The position numbers and the translations under genes were made by a program. Shown piece after piece: positions 25,604 to 35,863 of a DNA stretch of 64,000 nt. The stretch lies in assembly GCA_029255685.2 (NCBI GenBank), contig CM055318.2, positions 32,972,001 to 33,036,000 of the forward strand, in the 5' to 3' direction. The stretch comes from Silene conica (Eukaryota; Streptophyta; Magnoliopsida; Caryophyllales; Caryophyllaceae). The notes under the pieces are model-generated. The model was not told the origin of the DNA. It saw only the letters and a list, made by a program, of their open reading frames with translations, and searched no databases. Positions within the stretch are counted from its first letter, which is position 1, and each line of letters starts with the position of its first letter.

Positions 25604-26468
25604 TGTTCTGTTAGGAGCATAAATAGATTATTTAATGTATTTAATAAGATTTCTTATTTTAAGGAAAGTAGTTAATTAGTTATTAGCTCCTTGATTTAAG
25701 AAAGTTAGTTATTAGTCTTAGGAGTCGTTTGGTTGCATGTAGGAATTCGTATTGCCTAGGAAGTCGTAAAACACATGATTTTAAAATTTACGTTAATTAG
25801 AAAATGTTGTTTGGTTGCTATGTAGGAAATGCAATTCATGTAGGCATTCCCACTTACCTAGGGGGGCCTAGGTAAGCCACTTCCTCCATTATGGAGGAAT
25901 TGCAAATTCATGAGAAGTACAAATTCACGTGAATTGGGGTAACCAAACAAGAGGTCAATTTAGCAATTCACATCAAATTAAGAGTCTTAGTCAAATTAGG
26001 AAAGTTGATTCTTTCTTAATTAGTTTAGGGTTGTGTCAAGGTAGTTAAAGTGCCTTTAAAATTCCACCTAGGAGGGCCTTTGGCCGTGATTTTGAACAAT
26101 ATATAAGGGGTTGATTGTCTTGTTAGTTTTCATTCAATTTTCAAGATATAAAATCAAAGTATTCTTAAATCCCGGTCCAAAGCTGTTATTGTTTGACGCG
26201 ATCAAGCATTAACTCGATTTTTTAGTAATAGGTCTTACGAAGCAATCATCATTGTTTAGGTTATAGGTCTAACTTAAACAAATATCTCAACCGTTCAATT
26301 ATCGCTCAAATCGTTACTTCTGCTAGTTGTTCACTAAATACAATCATACAATCACAACAATTACTTGGTTCATTCAAACACCAGCCACACGTTTTCCAAC
26401 CTGATTTAAGTCTCGCGTCCGCGCTACTTTAATCGTTATAAGATTCCTATCATTAGTGGTATTAAAGC
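25604..26468 (+). repeat. Gypsy-type LTR with degenerate primer site
   Basis: Plus-strand LTR-like stretch beginning about TGTTCTGTTAGGAGC. It has a TATA box, TATATAA, at about 26100 followed by transcript-leader-like sequence, and ends near CCTATCA at 26453. Three bases later TGGTATTAAAGC (26457-26468) is a two-mismatch version of TGGTATCAGAGC, followed by TTCAGCTC as in the primer region at 28675. A MITE is inserted at about 25721-25955. Downstream coding of this element has been replaced by other debris. Confidence 0.55.
25721..25955. mobile_element. hAT-like MITE inside the LTR fragment
   Basis: Imperfect inverted ends GGAGTCGTTTGGTTGC and GGTAACCAAACAAGAGGTC. The centre has CCTAGG and ATTCATG palindromic words. 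The ends resemble the MITE in intron 2 of the PAP2-like gene. Confidence 0.5.
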
Positions 26469-26737
26469 TTCAGCTCCTAGTAGCGCTGATCCGAGAGATT
26501 TCCTGCTCTTGAGAACGGGTTAACAGGAGGAGGGAAGAAGCCAAAAGAGGCTCCCACCCAGGGTCCTGAGGATGGCTGGTTGGCATGTGGGTTAGTAACT
26601 ATTGGTGGATTGAAACCTGACCTCGACTGCTAGTCGACCGCGGATTGCGCCGGCGCTCCTCCTGCCCATCCTCCGGCGCTGAATTGGCTCACGGGTGCAG
26701 AACCTGCAGGGGTCTCTGGCGTCCATCCCACCGAAGG

Positions 26738-27391
26738 CTAGGGCGGTGTACCTGCAAAAGTCAGAGGATTAGTCCCGGGAGGAAAACAAGGTGCGGGATT
26801 ACCTACAGGCGGGACTGGATTAGGCTGCGGTGCTCTGAACACAGATGCATCCAAGTCCAGTATCTCCATGCCACTGCTTGGGGCCGCGACTCCTAGTTCT
26901 AGTCTGGTGACGATCTCCTGGGGGATCGGTCGGGTCAACCCTCTACTCCCGGAGAGGTTGAGGGTCTGTCCAGGACCGGACTGGAGCACGCGGGGTATCG
27001 AAGCAGGACGTGAGACTGCGGCGATTTGCTCTCTCAGGTCCAGGTTGTATTTCTTCAGGCCTTCGATGACTTCCTGCAAGACACTCATTCCCCGGACCAC
27101 CATCTGCATCGGATTTGGGCTGGAAACTTTCGTCGGCTGACTCACTTCGAGCATCAGGGGTTCATAACCTCTGTTGGGGCTGCTTTCCCTACTCTGCTTT
27201 GCGGGAGCAGCCGCAAGTGCTGGTCTGGGGATTTGAGCGGATTTGCTAGACGAGGCAGCAACCTTTGAGGCTGCGGCCTGGCTCACGGTGGAGGGTGGTC
27301 CTGCGAGGCCAATTGACGCAGTTGGGTTGGTCCCACTGGACAGGGCTGACATGCTCTGAAAACTAGAAGAATTCGCCTTGGTCCCAGACAT
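26738..27391 (-). pseudogene. Gag-like fragment of a Ty3/gypsy element (Tat/Athila-type primer)
   Basis: An open 217-codon frame starting MSGTKANSSSFQSM. It is rich in Ala, Ser and Pro with a short charged helix, VVRGMSVLQEVIEGLKKYNLDLREQI (in the middle), and a Pro-rich end (NPVPPVGNPAPCFPPG). No zinc knuckle is reached before the frame leaves the element. It sits 50 bases after a TTGGCGCCCACCGTGGGG primer-like site, which is where the gag ATG of Tat/Athila-type elements lies. The segment is strikingly GC-rich compared with its surroundings. Gag identity is inferred from position; the protein itself is not diagnostic. Confidence 0.6.
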
Positions 27392-27438
27392 GGTTTTGTG
27401 ACGAGGCGATGATATTGAATATTGGAATGCTCACTATG

Positions 27439-27456
27439 CCCCACGGTGGGCGCCAA
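27439..27456 (-). promoter_or_regulatory. Primer-binding region TTGGCGCCCACCGTGGGG
   Basis: In minus sense this sequence follows the LTR end. TGGCGCC... is the usual start of non-Met primer sites in Tat/Athila/Ogre-type gypsy elements. It sets the orientation of the neighbouring LTR and gag as minus. Confidence 0.7.
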
Positions 27457-28110
27457 ATTGTTTTGGTAAAATTCTACCAATTTTAGTTACTGTAGTGTGG
27501 GTTAAAGTAACAACCAATATTTAAAGCGTATAAAAAACAAAAGACAAAAAAGAAATTGACACGAAGGATTTTGGTGACGCGGAAAAACCCTAATGAGGGA
27601 AACAACCGTGGGGGGAACGAAATCCCACCAAGTTTTCACTAATTTCGAGATAATCATTGTTGTTTGGAGTACAAATGATAATATGCGTGAGTAAGAAATA
27701 ATAAAAATTCGAATGCCCTTTTTGAGCTGCCTAAGCTTTGCTTTTATAGCTGTAGAGTCCTGGTCAGCTGCTCTCCTGGTCCTGCTCCGGGAATATAGGA
27801 GTTCTGTTGAGTAGAATTAGGAAGCTGGACTCCCAATCTGACTTGACCAAACGGCTATGATGTTCTTTTTATGAGCTGACTTCTCCTTTGGGCCCATGGT
27901 TTTAGTGAGGACTTCTTGCACTTTCCTGCGGTACTTATGATCTTTTGTGGGCTCTCTTGCTCATCCGACTTAATAGCCATAAATTTCATACTAAATTATT
28001 CAGTAAATACTAGATGCAGAAGTGTACCTGATTACATTACATGACGAATATATTACATGACGTAGATGCGGAAGCGTACCTGTTTACATTACATGACGAA
28101 TACATTACAT
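27457..28110 (-). repeat. LTR of the Tat/Athila-type fragment (approximate)
   Basis: Non-coding minus-strand LTR adjoining the primer site. Its far end contains two copies of a roughly 52-bp unit (about 28013-28110) with the shared words GTACCTG, TTACATTACATGACGAATA and ATTACATGACG. The outer border is uncertain and no duplication was found. Confidence 0.5.
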
Positions 28111-28674
28111 GACGAAAGGTTGGGATGAACCGTGATGCAGGAGCATTAGCCTCGAGAAAAGAATTACGTCCAAAGCCTAAACTTGATCATAATATGTTCG
28201 AGTGCGTTTCAATACGTATATTCAAGTTAGCTTGGGAAGGTGTGTTGAAAGAACAAGGGAAGCTTCCAAGAAGCTTTGATGGCAATCATAGGCCACCGTC
28301 CAAAAACCCTAGACGTGTGATTTCCACACGTTACTACTACTATTATTATTAGGATTATTAATTAGTCTTAATTTTATTTATGTTGTTAATAATTTAATTA
28401 AGTTTGTTAAAGTTAGTTAAGTAGTTACTAGTTTATTAATTAGGTTGTTACAACTAGTTAGTTATGGTTGTTACAAGTTAGTTAGAGTTTGTTATTGGGT
28501 TGTTAGGAGTTAGTTACAACCTAATCTAGTTTATTATTATTTTATTAATAAGGATTTATTTAATCCATTAGGATAGAATTAGAAACCCTAGTTTAGGTAG
28601 TTTATTATTCCGCTGCAACATTCGTGTTTTTGTTGATCGTCTTATTTGATTATCACCATAAATACGCATCAAAT
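28111..28674 (+). repeat. LTR (plus) upstream of a Met-tRNA primer site
   Basis: AT-rich with GTTAGTTA-type repeats (about 28395-28530) and a YYYYYY-coding TAC/TAT microsatellite near 28330. It ends at AATACGCATCAAAT just before TGGTATCAGAGC. The left border is approximate. The 75-codon ORF at 28125-28352 lies within it and has no known domain. Confidence 0.5.
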
Positions 28675-28686
28675 TGGTATCAGAGC
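28675..28686 (+). promoter_or_regulatory. Primer-binding site TGGTATCAGAGC
   Basis: Perfect complement to the initiator Met tRNA 3' end, directly after the LTR. It is followed by TTCGGCTC as in many gypsy elements. Confidence 0.9.
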
Positions 28687-28739
28687 TTCGGCTCTTGATC
28701 TAATCTTTATTATATCAGATTCTTGGGAGATCACAAATT

Positions 28740-29617
28740 ATGAAGAATTGTTGTGTCCTTAGAAACTTACATATTGAAGCTATGACCGAGGATAGTGATC
28801 AAAGGGAGAAGATTTTTCGTACCAGGTGCAAGGTAAAGCAAAAATTGTGCACCATGATTATTGATAGTGGTTCATGTACTAACCTAATGTCCACGGAAGC
28901 AGTCGAAAAGTTACAATTACCCAAGATCAATAAAGAACAGCCCTATATGTTATATTGGCTCGATGGAGAAGATGAGATCGAAGTCAAGAAACAAGTATTG
29001 GTCACTTTTAAGATCGGACCATATGAAGACGAAGTTTGGTGTGATGTTGTTCCTATGAGTGCAAGTCATATCTTACTAGGAAGACCATGGTAGTTTGATC
29101 GGGAGGTTAAGCACAATGGGAGGTCCAATATCTATAGTGTACCAAGAGGAGGGCAAACTTACCACCTACAACCATGGATTCCAAAGAAAAACCTAGAACA
29201 TAAGGTGAAAGGCGAGGAGGTTTTAATGGAGGCTAAGGAGGTGGAAGAGGCGATTGTAAACGGAGAACCAACATTCATGATGGTAGTCCGGGACGTGGGA
29301 AGTCGTGAGGTCAAGGCCAAGGAGGTAGAGGAGGCAATTGTAAATAGGGAGCCAACGCCTATGATGGTAGGCCGAGACATAGGGAGTCGTGAAGTTCAGA
29401 GAAACAAGGGTAACGACAATGGTGACGGTAATAATCAAAGTACATCTGATTCCTTGCCTATGTTAATCAGGGAATCCATGAATAATATAGTGGGTAGAGA
29501 CCGTCATATCAACACGCCGGGTTCGTTAGCTATTGTTGAAAGTGATGATAAGAATTTTTGCCAATTTTGGAATGCAAGGTCTTGTGTTCATTAGAAGTAT
29601 CACCACTGGATTTCAAG
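28740..29617 (+). pseudogene. Ty3/gypsy aspartic protease fragment, gag deleted
   Basis: An open frame from 28740 shows IFRTRCKVKQKLC, the catalytic IIDSGSCTNLMS (DSG triad around residue 41) and SHILLGRPW. It stops at TAG (29091-29093), where related elements continue with Gln-Phe-Asp-Arg. The frame goes on as FDREVKHNG and a Glu-rich tail. This is the retropepsin that matures Gag-Pol. Normally a gag of several hundred codons would precede it; here the protease starts about 50 bases after the primer site, so gag is deleted. No RT or integrase follows. An 84-bp tandem duplication lies in the tail. Confidence 0.8.
29231..29398 (+). repeat. 84-bp tandem duplication in the protease tail
   Basis: Two units (29231-29314 and 29315-29398), each coding 28 residues of the form AKEVEEAIVN-EPT-MMV-RD-GSREV. 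They keep frame but have diverged at several bases, so the duplication is not very recent. Confidence 0.8.
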
Positions 29618-30263
29618 TAGACCTGATCGTGGGCCGGGTTGGGCCGGGTTTGGGTCGGGCCCGCGCTAAATAAACGGCCCAAATACACGGGCCGGGCCGG
29701 GTCGGGCCAAAACGATGGGCCAATTTTCTTGGCCCAAGCCCACAATTGTTCGGGCTATAACGGGACTCGGGCCAAAATAATATAATACGAAACAATCGAC
29801 AAAATCGATATGTGAACAAACTATTAGCAACGAAATAAAATTTTCAAGTCTTAGGTATTTGACTTCGACTCTTTTGGTAGGAGAACCATCCATAGTACCA
29901 TTCACTACCATACATAACTTATGAGTTGACAAAAAATGAATAGTATTAACTAAAGGCGTACGATAAAAATATAAAAATATCCGCAAAATTGATAATTCGA
30001 TGCATTAATGATATTAGATTATTAGTATGATGTGATATACGATTCCAACTTTTGAATTTTTTTCTTTTTAAAAAAATAATTTCGGGTCGGGCCGGGCCAA
30101 AAATCGGGCCTTTAGGTTGGCCCAAACCCGGCCCTATATTTATATCGGGCTTATTTTGGGCCGGGCCACGGGCTTTTTGGGCCAAACTATTAGGCCCAAA
30201 CCCGAGAAAAAATCGGGCTGGGCCGGGTCGGGCCACCGGGCCTGGGCCATTTGATCAGCTCTA
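29618..30263. mobile_element. Non-autonomous hAT-type element, 646 bp, GC-rich GGGCC repeats
   Basis: Terminal inverted repeats TAGACCTGATC (left) and GATCAGCTCTA (right), with an exact 8-bp target duplication ATTTCAAG at 29610-29617 and 30264-30271. The subterminal regions are dense in GGGCCGGGC words on both sides with an AT-rich centre, a layout known from plant hAT derivatives and able to form a long hairpin. No transposase. The several GC-rich ORFs across it are composition artefacts. Confidence 0.92.
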
Positions 30264-30271
30264 ATTTCAAG

Positions 30272-30950
30272 CGGCCTGTTTTCTTCTAAGTTTACCTATG
30301 CAAATAAAGAAGTTTGGCAAGGGAGTACACGTGAGAGGTTCTAATCCATTGTTAAGCTCTAATCCTATGATGATTAAAGGTAAAGTTGCTATCCCACAAA
30401 CAATTTATTCTGTTCATAATCTATTGAAGCGAAAAAAATGGATTGATGGAGAAAACGTGGGAAGGACAAAGCAGAAGCGTAAACCGAGTTGGAGTGAAGG
30501 TCATAGTAATCGTAAAAAATTTGCTACTATGCAGGAAGCGGTGGGACTACCTAGTCCTGTTATTGCAATAATGGTTTGACTTGGAAGATGTAATTTTGAT
30601 CCAGGTGGCACCACCTACAATCTGAAAACGTTGTCCATAAAGTCTAAACCACCTGAGTCCAAAAAAGAGAGTTTCTTTATAACCTTAAGGGAGGATGAAG
30701 AAGCCAAGAAGGTGGCCGAGGAGTTGGGGTCGCGTGGGGATAGCCTTGAGGAGATACATGGAGGGTACGGCGGCACTTAAGAACATGGATATTACAATTA
30801 AGATCGAAACACGAGAATCATGGAACAAACTCATTATGTCATAGTTCAACTTACTGATACATGGAGATTTTGTTGTTTTGAAAAGCGCGTTGAAGACTTT
30901 AAAACTGAAAATGACTTTGCAAACTGTTGGTTTCATATACCTGATTAATC
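30272..30950 (+). pseudogene. Continuation of the gypsy remnant, unrecognised ORF of 93 codons
   Basis: Beyond the hAT insertion, an ORF at 30298-30579 (MQIKKFGKGVHVRG..., basic, with KQKRKPSWSEGHSNRKK) follows in the same strand. It has no domain I recognise. A Glu/Lys-rich stretch near 30690-30740 (REDEEAKKVAEELG in one frame) lies further on. It is probably degraded 3' sequence of the element at 28675. I would not call it a functional gene. Confidence 0.35.
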
Positions 30951-31050
30951 ATATTAATGTACAAATTTAATTTATTAAATTAAGTGGATATAGTACATTC
31001 AAAACTATATTAAAAGTAAGAATTTCTTACATTGAGTGTGTAAAAACATT

Positions 31051-31600
31051 GATACCCGTCGTTGTGGGTATCAAAGATAAAATCTATAGTCCAAACTAAA
31101 ACTATAGATAGTGATAGTCAGGGTCGAACCACAAGGAGGTTTGGGAGATATTAACAGTTTTAGGTTTTAACTCTTAAGGTAATAAAAGGGGGTTATATGA
31201 TTGATTTTGGTTTCAACTAAGTCTAATAAAAAAAATAAGAACAAAACTGAAAATTAAGATGTAAGCAGTGATAAAAGATATGCTAGGATGTTTGGGTCAC
31301 TATAGCTATGATGGCAGACGGTCTAGGTAAACATGTATTACAGTCGCGTAAGGGGTATAACAAGTCATTTCGGTCCAAGTTAACTAATAGCTCCTTTCGG
31401 CCTATGCTACTAGTCCCTAGGTCTCACTTTATACTGTAACCCGTCACCGAGTTGTTGCAGTTGTAGTCCCTAGGTCTCTAGATTGTCATGGAACCTCAAT
31501 ATGGATGGAGTTCCACTTTTGGATTGAAAGTAAAACTCCAAATTCCTACTACCACCAGTATAAAATCGGTTTCTTTATTCGAAGTTTTGAATTTGTTAGA
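31051..31600 (+). mobile_element. Partial second copy of the GATACCC TIR element
   Basis: It starts with the same terminal hairpin (GATACCC, 8 nt, GGGTATC) and continues with ACTAAAACTATAGATAGTGAT and GGTCGAACCACA, matching the ends of the element at 854-1681. Internal similarity continues to about 31260 (GGGGGTTATATGATT, CAACTAAGTCTAAT). No right terminus is seen, so the copy is truncated. Confidence 0.65.
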
Positions 31601-32578
31601 TATATTTGTATTTTGTCCTATTTATAACTAACAATTGGAAAACCTTGTAGAAATCAATGCTTAATAATGCTATTTTTTGAACTGCTTAGAATCATTTTAT
31701 CACAATTACTCCATATGATATACAATTTGGTATTGAGTCCTACATTAATGTTTATATTCATTTATGACATTTGAAATTTGATTATTAATTTATTTGGAGG
31801 TAAAAAGTTATTTGAGGAGAGGATAGGTAACAATGATGGAAAATGCATGCTGGGAGACCGATTACACAAACTTAGTCGTGAACTAACTCTATAAATAATT
31901 TTAGTTTAAACTTGTGAGATTTTAACTTTTTAGCGAGGGCAAGCGCCATTGACAACCCTCCTAAAACTGAAACCATACATAATAAAGCAAACTAAACATG
32001 CTACAAGGTATATTTTAAATGTGTTTTCGAAAAAATCGTTATAAACGCCTAGTGATTTTCATGAACAACTAAACTAGTTCTTACTAGTGTAAGAACTTAA
32101 AAACCTACAAATTTATGGAACTAATTGGTCATTTAAAGAAGGACTATTTTTACTAATGTGTTTAATGATGGAAGTTGAATGAAGATGAGTAAGAGAAACA
32201 TCCAATTGAATTTGGTGTTATAGACCTTTATTAAATATTTTTTTTATTAACTTATTATTGTTTTTCATATATAAAAGCTTGTTTATATTAATATGCTCGA
32301 TGAGAAGAGTTGATGAGGATGAATAAGAAGAAAAGACATTATATTGAATTTGTTTTTCTTTTAGAAACAAATTACTCGCTAATATTTTTAATAAATGTCC
32401 TATTGTTTGAATATATGAGTGAAGTATTTTAATAAAATATGACACTTATTAAAAACAGGAGGGAGTATTTTATTTTTATAAAAATAATCATAATATTTTT
32501 ACTTGCTTTTTTTATTTTATTTATAGATAGACTTAATTTATAAATAAGCAAATTAAATCGATGGCATTTAATAGTAAA
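31601..32578. other. AT-rich intergenic DNA with a Stowaway-like end
   Basis: No genes. GGAGGGAGTA at about 32459 is the usual end of a Stowaway/Tc1-type MITE, but no matching left end is visible nearby. Two overlapping, related segments (32150-32210 and 32300-32360) share GATGA and AAGA-rich wording. Confidence 0.4.
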
Positions 32579-32713
32579 CTAGTGTAACACCCGTGAAAAA
32601 TCACGGGGTTGTGTACACTTATTTTTAAAGATGACTATAAATAATTATATAACCAAGTCTATTTATTCGAACATGTGTACTTTTTAAAAATAAAAAATAA
32701 AAAATATAATATC

Positions 32714-32786
<73 letters not shown>

Positions 32787-33852
32787 GGATTTTATAACAA
32801 AATTATAAAAAAAAATTCAAAATTAAGATAATTAAGTTTTATATACAAATGAAAATTATAGTCAAGATTGTGGTTATATTAGTTGAATCAAATTGTTAGA
32901 TTTATAAGACGAATAGTTAAGAGAATGAAAGAACAAATAAATTAAAATAAAAGATAAATTAACTTAAAAAAGGTTCTAATACAAATTAAAATAGAATACT
33001 GTATTAATAAAGAAAATCTAAGACAAATTTTAGACAAATAACCCTAATGTTTAGTTTAGTAAGTCTAACTCCATATTTGAGTTGACTAATAGCAAGATCG
33101 TTTGTCATGGTCATTTGAGTTGCGACTTGAGAATATGTCACAAATTTTGTTTTACAAGTTTAAAGATGCAAGATGAAGAGAAAGGTATTAAAGTGTCGTG
33201 ATTATAAGGAATAAAAAGATAGCTGCAACCGAGAAAATTATGAGAAACTGGCAGTGTGTTAAATATTTCTCAAAATATTTTCTCAAATTTCTGTTAAATA
33301 TTTATAAATTTTAATAGCCAATTAAAATCTTATTTTCTCAAAATTCTGTTAAATATTTCTAGATTTTAACAGCCATTATTTTAAAATCTTATTTTAAAGT
33401 AATATTGCAGGCTTGCAGCTATTAAACATTTCGTGATTACGTGATTGAAGATTGGCAGGCTAAGATTACGTGATTATGTTAAAATTGGCAGCTATTAAAG
33501 ATTGAAAGATATGTGACATATTGATTAAAAAAAGAAATCTTAATATTACGAATCTTTGCTTAATTAATAAAAAAATCACGCAAGAAAAATCACGCAGAAA
33601 AAATCACGCAAGAAATCTTTCCTTATTAACATATTGATTACGTGACATATTACGTGACATATTGATTAAAAAAAGAAATCTTAATATCACGGTTGCTGAC
33701 ATGGCTAATTTTAATTGGCCGAGAAAAACTGAAATTGTGAAAGTGAATGAGAGGGCTTGAAATGTGGTTTTCTGAAACCACATTGCGCCACATCAGCGAT
33801 TTTACCTAATTCTTTAATATATATAATAATATAATAATATATATAATAATGA
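32579..33852 (-). mobile_element. Short non-autonomous Helitron, 1274 bp
   Basis: Read on the minus strand it starts TC (33852-33851) after an A. It ends CTAG (32582-32579) before a T, so it sits between A and T as Helitrons do. Eleven bases before the CTAG end is a hairpin, CCCGTGA-TTTT-TCACGGG (about 32593-32610), the Helitron termination signal. There is no Rep or helicase; it must rely on an autonomous partner. Its 3' ~400 bp match the non-coding region after the helicase stop at 19255-19760. The interior holds a repeated GACATATTGATTAAAAAAAG block at about 33515 and 33655. Confidence 0.88.
32718..32785. repeat. (AT)n microsatellite
   Basis: About 34 AT units inside the short Helitron; length likely to be polymorphic. 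Confidence 0.95.
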
Positions 33853-34950
33853 TTGATATTTCATGTCATTAATTTGCAATGTCAAATTAAAAGTTATCAT
33901 GTCACATTATTTTAGGTATTTTATAAATTGGATTATATAGAATATCCGTCAATATTGTATTGTCATTTGTCAATAATTAAGTATTCTTTAATCAAATACT
34001 ACATACTCCGTATATGTTAATTGTAAAAATGACACATTGAATAAATTTAATAATTTATATATATTTTAATATGTGAATTATGATATTGTCATGTCACATT
34101 TAAATTTAGTTTATCTTTTTATTAGATTTTATAGATTATAGAATAGTCTTGCACTTTGAACGTATTGTAAAACCGGAAACATACACTTAGGGTAACATTA
34201 TCCCTCAGATTTTTCAAAGTCTTAAAACTGTGCCACGTCAGCTTTCCACTAACTTTTATTATTTCTTTATTGTTCAGACTCACCTCATATTCATCTCAGA
34301 TTTTATACATTATCCGTCAGACTCGTCTCAGACTTTACTTTTCCATTTTACTTTTCTTTCTTAGAAACTTATTAATTAATTCTAGTTTGTATTAAACATT
34401 ACTAAGTAAAATGCGTAAACTTAATTATATAACTTAACATAACTTAATTATATATATATAAAGACAACACACAAAAACTATGCTAATAAACTTAATAATT
34501 ACTACATTACATATTTGATAACATACGTTTTTTGGCAACTTAGATAACATAATTAATCATGACACATTATTTAGTTAGTGCCTTCTCCAAAGCGAGTCCA
34601 GATTCGGAACGGAAATATTAATGTTTTCCGACCTTTGAGAATTTGTTGGCTAGAATAATGGACTCTCAGAACTCGATCCCATACTAATTGGTGTAACTGG
34701 GGATTGCTGCGTAGTTGGAGTAGAGCTTGAGTTTTAAGAAGGGTATAAACTAGTATTTTGTAAGGATAAAACATGTTGAAATTGTGGATTTTGAAGTAAA
34801 TTCATAATAGAATTTAAATCAAAATTTTGGTTGGGTTCCATTTTGTACTGTGAAATTAGTTGAAGACAATTTTTATTGAGAGAAATGGGTGAGAAATAAA
34901 ATTTTGGCCGTAAAAGTGAAACAAAGCAATGATGAGAAATTCTATTATGG
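33853..34950. other. AT-rich intergenic DNA
   Basis: No recognisable gene, tRNA or element end. The 67-codon reverse ORF at 34571-34774 has no domain. TACTCCGTAT at about 34005 resembles a MITE end but has no partner. Confidence 0.4.
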
Positions 34951-35175
34951 TGTGTTTGGGAACCAAGATTGTATTTTCAAATTTGGATTTGGATCAATTT
35001 ACTTGTTTGGCAAACTAACTAGATTTGGATTTGAAAATCCAACCAAATCCAAGTAAGCCTAAAATAACCACATTTGAAATCCACCCTTCAACCACCCTCA
35101 TTTCCAAATTCTCATTTTACTTTGCTATATTTCAAATGACACATTTCAAATAAAATTCATGTAACCAAACACTCT
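34951..35175. mobile_element. MITE-like element
   Basis: The ends GTGTTTGGGAACC and GTAACCAAACACTC are inverted repeats. The interior repeats ATTTGGATTTG words that pair with CAAATCCAA. It belongs to the same TTTGGTTNC-type group as the elements near 22258 and 25721. Confidence 0.55.
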
Positions 35176-35258
35176 CTTAATGCATTTAACGTACAAAACA
35201 ACACTAATTAAAAGAATATATAACATTAAAAAAATAAAAGACAGTGGGGTCAAGACTC

Positions 35259-35312
35259 AACAAAGTCTTAAGTCGAGTCTTGGATTTCCAAGACTCGACT
35301 TAAAACTTTGTT
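35259..35312. repeat. Near-perfect 26-bp hairpin
   Basis: AACAAAGTCTTAAGTCGAG... and its reverse complement are separated by TT. They lie within a stretch rich in AAGACT/AGTCTT up to 35480. Probably a small MITE core downstream of the CCCH gene. Confidence 0.6.
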
Positions 35313-35863
35313 AAGACTTTGGTAAATTATTGGTAGTCTTGAGCAAAGTCTTGTCTCAAGACCCCCAATAATCTTACCCTTAGGGAATACTAGGTCATTG
35401 CAGCCTAATTCGGCCAACTTAATAGTTCTTAGCATTGAGGCTATTACCAATAACTTTAAGTTCTAAAATAAGAACCAAGTTAATAACTATTGAAAAATGA
35501 ACAACCATAGCTTTGTGAAATGTGAAAACCCAATTCACATTTTTTATTTAACGGTCTTTTTCCATATAAAACTTTATATAAAATTCCTCCATTGCAAGCA
35601 AAAGTTCTTAAAAATTAGAATTAATGTATTTTGATATGGCATGTGAAGAAGTTTATATAGAGTTCTACTATTGCTATTGCTCTAAGAGAGTGATGAGTCG
35701 ACACTAATGAATCTATCGAAGGAAGATGATATACGTGTCCTACTGAAGAGCAGTAATATTTGACAGCTAAAAACAAAAACTGTTGATAGATAAGTCACCC
35801 CTCTGGTATTTGCTCTTCAGAAATCAAAGCTCCAGCCTAATTGTCATCTCAGCAATGAAAACT

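Noticed and set aside
29530..30264. Several overlapping Pro/Gly-rich ORFs
   Set aside because: Composition artefacts of GGGCC-rich arms of the hAT element.
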